Translations under genes and position numbers: made by a program
The notes under the pieces: generated by a model
The model's database searches: none
The model's input: only the letters and a program-made list of their open reading frames with translations
What the model was told of the DNA's origin: nothing
Shown here: in pieces, positions 18,394-26,529 of the stretch
Numbering within the stretch: the stretch's first letter is position 1
How the letters are laid out: each line of letters starts with the position of its first letter
NCBI RefSeq assembly: GCF_000384335.2
Contig: NZ_KQ031382.1
Location: 1,364,001-1,428,000, forward strand
Length of the DNA: 64,000 nt
Direction: 5' to 3'
From: Hyphomicrobium sp. 99
Lineage (GTDB): Bacteria; Pseudomonadota; Alphaproteobacteria; Rhizobiales; Hyphomicrobiaceae

Positions 18394-19485
18394 TCAACTA
18401 GCATCGCGTGGTTGGCCAAACAGATCGACGACCCAATGGGTCGATGGGTGCTGCTCACAAAGTGTAAGAATCGAAATGACGATCGGGACGCCGATAAAGG
18501 CGCCTGTGAGCCCCCAGAGGAACGTCCAAAAAAAGACCGCGAACAAAACGACGAAGGGCGAAATCGACAACGCGTTCCCGACGAACCGTGGCTCTAAATA
18601 ACTTCCCACTACGAATTGGATGACGTTGAGGCACGCGAATACGACCACTGCCATCTGCCAGGATTCAAACTGAGCCACGGCGAACAGGGTCGGGAAGACG
18701 GTCGCAATGAAGGGACCGATGAACGGGATGAAGTTCAACGCGAACGCGATAACACCCCACTCAACGGCAAGCGGAAGCCCGGCGAGCAAGGCGAACGCCC
18801 ATACCAGCAGGCCCGTTACGGCGCTCATCAGGGTTCGGACAAGCATATATCGCCGGAGCTTGATCGCTGTTCTTGCGCCGCCGACGAGGAGGACATCGCC
18901 CAGTTTTCCGTGCCGCCAATTGTGGATCTTGAGGTAGGCGTCATCCACCTCCAGCAGGCCGAGCAGTACGTAGATGAAGACGACGATCAGAAAGGTCACT
19001 CCCGTATTGAGCCGCGAAGTGGCTTGCTGGGCCAGACGGACCAACTGATCGACGCTGAAATAATTCGACCAAAGACCGGCGAGCGCGATGCCGTGACCTT
19101 CGAGCCATAGGGCAAACGAAGCGTAGAGCGCCTGAAGCCGTGGCATATCGCTCGCAATGAATCGGCCGACGCGGCTTCCGGCCCAGGCGATCAACCATCC
19201 GAAGGCAACAATGACGAGGATCGTAGCCGCCATCGTCAATGCAAGAGCCAGGAGACGCGGGAGTCTCAGTTGCAACTGTCGCTGCAGCGGCCATGCGATC
19301 GCAACAATAAAGAGGGCAACAGCGAGTGGCGCAAACACCGACTGCGCCACGGAAAGTGCCCAGAACGTCAATACGGCCGCGCACACGCCGACCGGCGCGA
19401 TGAGCGCGTGGCTCGTGTCGGATCGAGGTCGTGGCTCAAAGTTGGTCACGCAGGAAACTCTGACCTCATAATTTTCAACGAACAA
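18394..19485 (-). CDS. AI-2E/PerM family transporter
   Basis: A 363-residue polytopic membrane protein with about eight helices and the AI-2E (PerM/TqsA) family signature: a large soluble segment between early and late helices, then ALNFIPFIGPFIATVFP and the C-terminal FFWTFLWGLTGAFIGVPIVI. Family members export autoinducer-2-like molecules or act as ion antiporters, so the substrate is open. It converges with the phosphoesterase gene 16 bp away. The start is uncertain: an alternative begins after the polar N-terminal leader. Confidence 0.87.
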   Translation of the reverse strand: MFVENYEVRVSCVTNFEPRPRSDTSHALIAPVGVCAAVLTFWALSVAQSVFAPLAVALFIVAIAWPLQRQLQLRLPRLLALALTMAATILVIVAFGWLIAWAGSRVGRFIASDMPRLQALYASFALWLEGHGIALAGLWSNYFSVDQLVRLAQQATSRLNTGVTFLIVVFIYVLLGLLEVDDAYLKIHNWRHGKLGDVLLVGGARTAIKLRRYMLVRTLMSAVTGLLVWAFALLAGLPLAVEWGVIAFALNFIPFIGPFIATVFPTLFAVAQFESWQMAVVVFACLNVIQFVVGSYLEPRFVGNALSISPFVVLFAVFFWTFLWGLTGAFIGVPIVISILTLCEQHPSTHWVVDLFGQPRDAS

Positions 19486-20146
19486 GGATCGCCCGTTGCG
19501 AATGGTAAACTGAGATGTTTTAAAAAATACACGATGAGTGAAGTTATGGTTGCGCGATTATTGCCCGGGCACACGCTTTCAAATTCTGTCTGGCACGCAC
19601 TCTCTGCTCATGGGGCCAAGTCCGCTAAGGGCGTTCCAGGCAGGGCGGGGCCACATCCGGAAACGGCAAAATCATCTGGCGAGAATCGCAAGTTCATTGA
19701 CTGGTCGGAACGAGGGCGGCAGCCGCGCGTCCGCGGATTGACCGGCCTGTACGGCAATGGTAAGGCCCCCTCGCATCGAAATCATAGCAAGCTGCGCCAT
19801 CCGCCGGTCCCAACCTGAAATACGCAAAGAGGGAGATCCGGGCGCGGACGCGAGCAAGTGGCTCCATGCGTGACGCGCGACGTATCAACACTTGCGCGGG
19901 TAGCTTCCCCTGCTGCGGTCATCACGCGGCAATCCAAGTTGGGCGGAGCCGGCACTCGAAAAAGACAATCTTCGTTGGGCTTTCATTTAGCCGCTAATCG
20001 GCTTCCTAGAACGGAAGCCAGGCCCTAGTCGCACAGCATTCCGTTGTCGCGACTAAATGGAGCCGCCAATCGAAGCCGCAGATATCTTGACAGAAGCGGC
20101 ATATGCCTCGATTAATTTTTTGTAAGAATTTCTTCCGGGGGGAAGC
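19486..20146. other. 660-bp gene-poor stretch
   Basis: Only short overlapping ORFs with poor codon character are present, none with a recognisable family. An A+T-rich leader and the GGGGGG ribosome-binding site of the HAD gene lie at the right edge. The left part must hold the AI-2E promoter. It may be decayed sequence at the border of the glycan block, but nothing specific supports that. Confidence 0.45.
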
Positions 20147-21094
20147 GTGCCTGAAATTATTCATATGCCGATCTCGGCCACGTGCCTCTCTCGACCCCAT
20201 TCGTTGTCGCCCATCGCGCCCCGCATTTTACACTTCTCGCCGATTGCTCGGGAACTTCGCGAATGTCAATCGCGGATAACATTGAGCGCGGAATCGCAAA
20301 CCCATTTTGATGCGCTTCGATCTGAATTTGAGAAATCTGGCGCTGGCGTGCTCTCGTTTGATGTCTTCGATACATTGCTTTTGCGAAACAATCAGAGCGA
20401 AGCGCGCCGATTTTTAAATGTCTCGCGCCGGATTTTGGGGGAGCTGCAATCAAGCGGAAAGTTTGAAAAAGCGAATTCGCTAACTCAATACGATCTGATG
20501 ATAGCGAGAGCTGACGCGATGCGCGTGAGCTATCGAACGAGGCGGCCTGTCAGAGGGTGTGTGGAGGGGGCTATCGCAGACGTAATCAAGATCGCGCGGA
20601 GGTCGTTAGGTTTGCCTCCCGAAGCGGACGCGATTTTTCGTCAATGCGAGATTGAATATGAAGCTAGCGTTCTTCACTTCAACAAAGCCTTATTCAAATT
20701 GATCCCATTCGTCAGATCGCGGGGCGGAAAAATTATTCTGGTAAGCGACATGTATCTTTCGAGCGAGCTAATCGGATCGATTATCCAAAAGATTGACCCA
20801 GCGGCGCTCCATCTGTTCGACGCAATCTTCTCGAGCGGCGATTTATCGGTCAGCAAGCGGTCGGGACGCATTTTCCGCGAGATCGAGCGCCAACTGGAAA
20901 TAGGGCCAGCTTCCTTTTTTCATATCGGAGACTCCTTTTTGGGCGATGTCCTCAAGCCGCGCGAAGCGGGATGGAAGGCGCTTCATTATCCTGTTTCTCA
21001 AGGGGAGATGCATGAGCGCTTAGAGGATCTAGCGAGCTTCGTCTCTGAGATGCGTTCGCTAGGCCTACCCGTAGATCATTGGGCGAAAATTTGA
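20147..21094 (+). CDS. HAD-superfamily hydrolase of glycan clusters
   Basis: A 315-residue HAD phosphatase-like protein. Motif I is SFDVFDTLLLR near residue 70, motif II VSDMYLSSE near 205, the motif III lysine lies in SVSKRSGR, and motif IV is HIGDSFLGDV near 265. The catalytic set is complete, so it should be an active phosphohydrolase or phosphotransferase. GTG at 20147 follows a strong G-run. The stop overlaps the next start as TGATG, and the next product carries the domain that usually accompanies this HAD type, so the pair probably acts together in surface polysaccharide synthesis. The substrate is unknown. Confidence 0.82.
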   Translation: MPEIIHMPISATCLSRPHSLSPIAPRILHFSPIARELRECQSRITLSAESQTHFDALRSEFEKSGAGVLSFDVFDTLLLRNNQSEARRFLNVSRRILGELQSSGKFEKANSLTQYDLMIARADAMRVSYRTRRPVRGCVEGAIADVIKIARRSLGLPPEADAIFRQCEIEYEASVLHFNKALFKLIPFVRSRGGKIILVSDMYLSSELIGSIIQKIDPAALHLFDAIFSSGDLSVSKRSGRIFREIERQLEIGPASFFHIGDSFLGDVLKPREAGWKALHYPVSQGEMHERLEDLASFVSEMRSLGLPVDHWAKI

Positions 21095-23685
21095 TGCCAA
21101 AAATTGAACGTACCTTGTCCTATCCGGGGCTAACCGGGCAGAGCGCCGATGCTTACGCGTTTGGGGCCAAAATTTTAGGACCCGCAATCGCGGATTATTG
21201 CTCTCGTCTTTCCTCTCACCTGTTGTCCTTCGAGCGTGACCAAGGCGCCAAGGTTCTTTTTGTCACTCGCGCTGGCGTCCGCATAAGGCGCGCGATGGAA
21301 ACATTTTCTACTGCAGCCGGGTTGGATTTGCCCTTCCACGCCGATTATTTATTGGCTTCGCGATTGATGATCGCGAAAGGCATCTGGTTGCGCAATCGGA
21401 CCGGCGCAATTCAACTACTAGAAAGCGTATTCTCTTATGCATCGATAAGAGACTTTATCGCGGCGATGTATCGTTATGACGGCGTGCCTGCATCCATTGA
21501 CCTCAATCAACCGCATCTTGGACAGCGCGCAGCAAACTTGGAAGCTTTTTTCGCTCAACGCACAAGTGAGTCGAAAGCGCTTGAGGATTACTTTGCTGCC
21601 CAATCCTCACTTTTCGACATTTATCTAAGCGACCTTCTAAAAGACCGGGATTTGGCTGTCTTAGTCGATTCCGGTTGGCAGGGAACGAGCCAGACTTTGT
21701 TGCAAGACGCCTATCCTGAGATCACTTGGTGGGGGGCATATTTCGGAAGATTCGGCACCGATAATCCCGATCGGCGTTTCTGGCCTAGGATGGTCGGTCT
21801 CGTGACCGAAAAGGAGTCGTTTGATCCGGCAATTCCGGAAAGCTGTGTGGTGTTACATCGACACCTGATCGAGGACCTCTTTCAACCGACTGGCCCTAGC
21901 GTTGAGCGCCTCGTTGAGACGAGTAAAGGCAGAATAAGCTCGCCAGAATCCGCAATTGTGCAAGACGACATCGAAGCGTCGCCGCTGTTTTCGGGCGTTC
22001 TCGAATATCTGTCTGTACTGCCCGATGGACGTGGGCCCGCGGCGTTGCGCGTAGCTGCGCAAGCAGCTTGGCGCGAGATCGCTCGAGTGGTGACGATGCC
22101 TGCCGCAGACGACGCAAGATTGTTCATGAATGTTAAGCGTCCTGCTGACTTTGGACGGTCGCTCGAGGTGAATTTGCTTCTCGAGCCAAAGCCTAGATTC
22201 CTCGGAGATACCGCAGAACGCCGCGTGACTGACGCTTTGTGGCCATCTGGTCAATGTGCGTTAGAATATACCTCCGATGTTGCCCTCAGCATGCAACGCA
22301 AGCTGGCGGGTATGGGAAGGTCAGATGTAATAGGCCAACCGCAAGTCAAGGTTCAGTACGACAACGGTAAGAGCCGGCGCGCCAAAGTTGCGGTAATAAC
22401 GAGGACGCTTGATCGAAAGCTCTTTCTCAAACGAGCTCTCGAGAGCGTCGCGCAACAAACCTTCCAAGATTTCGTTCATGTCATTGTCAATGACGGTGGC
22501 GACGACAATGTCGTGCGGGAAACAATTGAAAGCTCTAGTGCGGACATTGCGAAAGTTGTCCTCGTTGATACGTGCGTCAATCGCGGAATGGAAGCGGCGT
22601 CAAATATTGGAATTGGTCAATGTGATACCGAATATATCGTTATCCATGACGACGATGATTCTTGGGACCCCAAGTTTCTCGAGAAGGCGGTATCGTTTCT
22701 CGATAGCTCGGATGGCCAACAATATGGGGGCGTGATTACGCTCTCCAACTACGTTTCAGAATCGGTTGGCGCGGAAGGGATCCGCGTCCTCAATCGGCGC
22801 CCGTATTGCGATTGGATAGAAACAGTCCACGTATTTGAGATGGCGGTAGGCAATTTTTTCCCGCCCATATCATTTGTGTTTCGCAGAGACATTTACGATG
22901 CGATAGGCGGATTCGATGAAAGATATCCCGTTCTCGGCGATTGGGACTTTAACATAAGATTTCTTCTTGATAGCAATATCGCTGTTATACGCGAGTATCT
23001 CGCAAACTATCACCATCGTGATAACGGTGACACGGGGGTATTTGGCAACTCAGTCATTGCCGGAAAGAATCTTCACGTTGAATTCTCGGCAGTTGTCCGG
23101 AATAACTTGGTCAGACGCCTCAGTTCTGAAGGACGTACAGGAGAGGCGGCGCTGGTCGGAGGCGCGTTGATTTTAGGCGAGAATCGCGACCTCGGGAGAC
23201 GAAGCCTTCAACGGCTGAATGAGGCCCTAAGCAATTCGCACCTGAAATCGGATGGAAGCGATAAGCTTTCGTCAGTCCGGTCATCGGATGCCAATTGGAT
23301 TGCGCTGCAGCGATTGTTCCTGGCCTGCTTTGTTGGAGATACGCACGTTCTGACTGATGTCGGGCTAACGGCGAAGCCGAGCGCTATTCGACAGCAGGGA
23401 TCCCGCATGCTTGCGAAACTAATGCGGTCGCGAAAGCGAACCTTAGGACGCACGCCCGGCCTCAAGAATAAGCCGGCGATTACAGCGGAACACATCGATA
23501 GGCTCTTGGCCTTGCGCAGCGGTGTCTACAGCGCTGTTCCCGCACCTCCCGATTTTGATGAGGCGCGCTACTTGCGGGACAATCCAGACGTAGCCGCCGC
23601 GATCCAGAACGGGATCCTGGATTCCGCCTTCGAGCATTACTTCTATCACGGGCGTGAGGAAGGTCGGGTTCGTCCACGGCGATAG
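21094..23685 (+). CDS. Fusion of HAD-associated domain, GT2 and FD-YL-NPDV tail
   Basis: An 863-residue fusion. Residues 1-~400 match the region that follows HAD enzymes in glycan clusters (VLFVTRAGVRIRRAM, LVDSGWQGTSQTLL). Residues ~425-640 form a GT2 glycosyltransferase (AVITRTLDRKLFLKRALESV, metal motif HDDDDSWDPKFLEKA, and FDERYPVLGDWDFNIRF). The C-terminal ~45 residues contain FDEARYLRDNPDV and FEHYFYHGREEGR, a module repeated three times in the large glycosyltransferase at 26526. The start at 21094 overlaps the HAD stop by one base. This is a likely multi-domain glycan polymer enzyme. Confidence 0.82.
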   Translation: MPKIERTLSYPGLTGQSADAYAFGAKILGPAIADYCSRLSSHLLSFERDQGAKVLFVTRAGVRIRRAMETFSTAAGLDLPFHADYLLASRLMIAKGIWLRNRTGAIQLLESVFSYASIRDFIAAMYRYDGVPASIDLNQPHLGQRAANLEAFFAQRTSESKALEDYFAAQSSLFDIYLSDLLKDRDLAVLVDSGWQGTSQTLLQDAYPEITWWGAYFGRFGTDNPDRRFWPRMVGLVTEKESFDPAIPESCVVLHRHLIEDLFQPTGPSVERLVETSKGRISSPESAIVQDDIEASPLFSGVLEYLSVLPDGRGPAALRVAAQAAWREIARVVTMPAADDARLFMNVKRPADFGRSLEVNLLLEPKPRFLGDTAERRVTDALWPSGQCALEYTSDVALSMQRKLAGMGRSDVIGQPQVKVQYDNGKSRRAKVAVITRTLDRKLFLKRALESVAQQTFQDFVHVIVNDGGDDNVVRETIESSSADIAKVVLVDTCVNRGMEAASNIGIGQCDTEYIVIHDDDDSWDPKFLEKAVSFLDSSDGQQYGGVITLSNYVSESVGAEGIRVLNRRPYCDWIETVHVFEMAVGNFFPPISFVFRRDIYDAIGGFDERYPVLGDWDFNIRFLLDSNIAVIREYLANYHHRDNGDTGVFGNSVIAGKNLHVEFSAVVRNNLVRRLSSEGRTGEAALVGGALILGENRDLGRRSLQRLNEALSNSHLKSDGSDKLSSVRSSDANWIALQRLFLACFVGDTHVLTDVGLTAKPSAIRQQGSRMLAKLMRSRKRTLGRTPGLKNKPAITAEHIDRLLALRSGVYSAVPAPPDFDEARYLRDNPDVAAAIQNGILDSAFEHYFYHGREEGRVRPRR

Positions 23686-23913
23686 GTTGCGGCTAGGTTG
23701 CAACGATGCCTTCCGCAAATTTCTCTTCTCGTGCTTTCAACCAAGGGGCGGCTTTGCAAAATCTCGACCGCAAAGATCGACCGCACAATAGTGCGCGATC
23801 TGCGGGAGGGGATTCCCGAGCCAAGGCCCAACAACTATCTTTGATGCGGAGCTTGAGTGGAGTAATTCTGTAGAACTTTTAGTTATACCCTCAGCCAAAC
23901 TAACAAATGGGAA

Positions 23914-24210
23914 TTATAGCGGACGGCGCCCCGAACAGAGTTGGGGCGGGGAAGCGTGCACAGTCAAATAACGGCCTGGCCCAGCCAATTCAATCAATTC
24001 AATTTGCGGTTTCGGTCCAGGCTTTTGAGTCCAAAGCGCCAACAGCGTTCGCCCATTGGCCGATGTGATGACCTGATACCGACTAGCCGCGGCAAGTAGC
24101 TCTATAATGTGGCTAGGATTGTCAGGAAGCGTTGCTGTCATGACCAAATCGTCTTTAGCCAGATAATCCGTCAGGTTCAGCTGGGCTAAGTCCCGGGCCT
24201 GCAACATCAA
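23914..24210 (-). CDS. Hypothetical protein, possibly a fragment
   Basis: A 98-codon frame on the minus strand inside the 1.3-kb gap between two glycan genes. The product looks soluble (LAKDDLVMTATLPDNPSHIIELL), and no family is recognised. Start signals are weak. Neighbouring minus-strand frames (24275-24529, 24550-24905) also look like broken genes, so this may be one piece of decayed material. Confidence 0.3.
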   Translation of the reverse strand: MMLQARDLAQLNLTDYLAKDDLVMTATLPDNPSHIIELLAAASRYQVITSANGRTLLALWTQKPGPKPQIELIELAGPGRYLTVHASPPQLCSGRRPL

Positions 24211-24274
24211 TGATACCTTTCGAAGTCCAGCAATGTAAACGCTCTAAAAGAACAACCTACCGGCCACTCAATAG

Positions 24275-24529
24275 TTATCGAGCTCGCTTGCGATTAATAT
24301 AGTTCGGACGCACTAAGCTTGTACGACGTTGGCAATAGGCCGCTCCAAAGTCCGTGGCATTGTCATAAAGGGGGAGGCCAAACGAGGGCGGAGCCAGATT
24401 GTGGGAAACGAGGTCGTCGGGAAGTCGGAAGTGCTCAGCTGTAAAGCGAAACAGTTGGGCTGAAGCTGAAAAAGTTCCCGATGGAGTCGCTGCGAACGCC
24501 TGACTGCGCACCCTCTCGTCTTGGGTCAA
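24275..24529 (-). CDS. Hypothetical ORF, possibly a fragment
   Basis: An 84-codon minus-strand frame beside the glycosyltransferase remnant. The first half (VRSQAFAATPSGTFSASAQLF) looks protein-like. The C-terminal half is basic and poorly structured. No ribosome-binding site or family was recognised. It may be residual coding sequence from the gene that left the fragment at 24550. Confidence 0.25.
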   Translation of the reverse strand: MTQDERVRSQAFAATPSGTFSASAQLFRFTAEHFRLPDDLVSHNLAPPSFGLPLYDNATDFGAAYCQRRTSLVRPNYINRKRAR

Positions 24530-24549
24530 CGACCTCTACGGCGATGTTC

Positions 24550-24905
24550 TCAAGATGGCAAAAGCATCGTGATGCGTGACGCGGAAGGGTCGCGCAATCG
24601 ATTCATAAAATCCAGGATGCGGGTATCGTCTTCCTGGTTCCGGTCGTGAACCGTGAAGTGGTTTTCGCCGATATTATGACGTGCACCTGAAGGCGTGCTG
24701 GCTGCAAGTGACCCGCGGCCCTTCATTCGTTTTTTCAGCCACTCTTCATGGGATTTGAGGACGTAGTGGTTGAGTTGCACGATATCGTAGTTCGATGGTC
24801 GATTGCCGTGAAGGATGGGAGACTCGAGTTTGAATTCGAACTTCTTCGGAAACACAGTCCGATCCGGGAAGAGATAGCGGCTCGGATCAGGATGACGGCG
24901 GTCAT
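24550..24905 (-). pseudogene. C-terminal remnant of a GT2-type (Glyco_tranf_2_4) glycosyltransferase
   Basis: The frame contains HPDPSRYLFPDRTVF, then KFEFKLESPILHG, then IVQLNHYVLKSHEEWLKKR. This is the C-terminal pattern of glycosyltransferases that end with an NHYxxKSxEEWxxKxxRG motif. The catalytic N-terminal part is missing, and an in-frame stop near 24908 cuts the frame off upstream. It is therefore a decayed piece of a glycosyltransferase gene on the strand opposite to the surviving glycan genes. This shows gene loss or rearrangement in the block. Confidence 0.55.
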
Positions 24906-24977
24906 TCCATTTTCAAAATCGCTTAGGTGTCCTAGGCTAATGAGTGCGAAGAAACGGGAATCGGGGAAATACGCGCT

Positions 24978-26105
24978 TTGGAAAGAACCATTGAGTCCGG
25001 CCTATCGGGCCGGGAGAACAATTTTGACCTGATCCGTTTGTTCGCCGCTTGGCTCGTTCTGTTCAGCCACAGCTTTGACCTTCTCAATCGAGCCGGTGAA
25101 GACCCCACGGGGCTGATATTTGGGGGCCAAGCACGCGGCGGCGGGTTAGGTGTGGCCATCTTCTTTGTTATATCGGGCTTCCTGGTGACGCGGTCAGTCG
25201 TTACGCGATCAATTTCTCAGTATTTATGCTCGCGAGCACTTCGTATCGTTCCCGCGCTGGCAGTCGTAAGTGCGATATCCGTATTCGTCATTGGCCCATT
25301 GTACAGCAGTCTTCCGCCGCAGGACTATTTTGCTCGCACGGAAACATGGTCGTATCTCTTGAACACCATCATTTGGCCGATACGGTACACCCTTCCCGGA
25401 GTATTCACGGAACTTCCGAGTGCTTCCATCAACGGCTCATTGTGGACGCTACAAATCGAATGTCTATTCTACCTGCTGCTTCCGGTTCTTGCGGCGGTCG
25501 GACTCATCAAAAAATGGCCGATGCTCTCCATGTTCATTTTGGTGCTCGGCGGCTTTCTCATTGCCGTCAACGTTTTTGGATTGAAGTGGACCAACCAAGG
25601 TCCGTGGCTTTTCATAGGATGCAGCACGTATTCGACGTTAGGGAATGGCGCCTTCTTTCTCGCAGGAAGCGTCATGTGGCTCTACCGGGACAAGCTAGTC
25701 TTGGATTTCCGGCTTGCAGCTCTGGGTCTGATCCTGCTCACTTTGGTGACTTATGACCCACTACGTATAGCGCTATTCCGCCTAGTTCTCCCCTATTGCG
25801 TCATCGTCGTCGCCCTCTCCAAGCCCGTCCTCCAGGACGAGATGAGAAAAATTGGCGATCTATCTTACGGGTTCTATATTTTCGCATGGCCCGTACAGAA
25901 AATTTTGATTGTCCAATTTGCGGGATGGATATCCCCTTACACGCTCATTGCTCTCGCCACGCCTCTGACGCTCGTTTGCGCCTGGGCATCATGGCATCTG
26001 GTTGAAAAGCCATTTCTCGCTTTGCGCGACAAGCGCCCGCCAAAGGTCAGCACGACACGCGTGCCGCAATTCCCGCATCATGCCCCTTCGGCTTCAATCA
26101 CATAG
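24978..26105 (+). CDS. Acyltransferase family 3 (OafA-like) membrane protein
   Basis: A 375-residue integral membrane acyltransferase. Hallmarks are the N-terminal FDLIRLFAAWLVLFSHSFDLL with the catalytic histidine, GGGLGVAIFFVISGFLVTRS, and the late helix pattern FYIFAWPVQKILI. About ten hydrophobic segments follow. Members O-acetylate or succinylate sugars of lipopolysaccharide, capsule or exopolysaccharide at the inner membrane. TTG at 24978 is the likely start; no better in-frame ATG lies before the first motif. It sits between two large glycosyltransferase genes, so a decorating role on the same polymer is a fair inference. Confidence 0.87.
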   Translation: MERTIESGLSGRENNFDLIRLFAAWLVLFSHSFDLLNRAGEDPTGLIFGGQARGGGLGVAIFFVISGFLVTRSVVTRSISQYLCSRALRIVPALAVVSAISVFVIGPLYSSLPPQDYFARTETWSYLLNTIIWPIRYTLPGVFTELPSASINGSLWTLQIECLFYLLLPVLAAVGLIKKWPMLSMFILVLGGFLIAVNVFGLKWTNQGPWLFIGCSTYSTLGNGAFFLAGSVMWLYRDKLVLDFRLAALGLILLTLVTYDPLRIALFRLVLPYCVIVVALSKPVLQDEMRKIGDLSYGFYIFAWPVQKILIVQFAGWISPYTLIALATPLTLVCAWASWHLVEKPFLALRDKRPPKVSTTRVPQFPHHAPSASIT

Positions 26106-26262
26106 CATTGCAGTCGATGGTCAGCATTTCGACGGCGAGCGATTTGCGCGAAGAAATCTTGCCCGTCGACATGCAGTTGTGAACCCAATCCACTGCGCAT
26201 AGCCCGCGCCCGTGCGCCCTGGTTTGCGATACGCGGCAAACCACTGAAGTAGAACGCTTTTT

Positions 26263-26529
26263 TTGCCCGTTGACGCTCTGTTGAACTGTGTTTATTGGGA
26301 AATGGGGATCTGTGAACAGGGTTTACAGGGGCGCGTTTGTCAATCTCACATCGTTGCAAACGGTAATGCGAAACACTTTTCGCTACCCGAAGCGAACGGC
26401 GGCCTGCTAGCGGCCCTGCTCCTCTGTAGCCCGAGAATGTGGGGCGTGTTCGGGACATGGCTCGCTGGCTTCATTCGAGATGCCAACGCAGTTGAGTTCG
26501 CCAAAGTTACGGTTGGGGGCACAAAGTGA
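26263..26529 (+). CDS. Small ORF overlapping the following glycosyltransferase gene
   Basis: An 88-codon frame that ends in TGA overlapping the GTG start of the next gene (GTGA). Such a junction suggests translational coupling. The C-terminal half has a hydrophobic patch (LLAALLLCSPRMWGVFGTWL). No family is recognised, and the start (TTG 26263 or ATG 26302) is unclear. It could be a real small membrane protein or the tail of a lost gene. Confidence 0.3.
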   Translation: MPVDALLNCVYWEMGICEQGLQGRVCQSHIVANGNAKHFSLPEANGGLLAALLLCSPRMWGVFGTWLAGFIRDANAVEFAKVTVGGTK

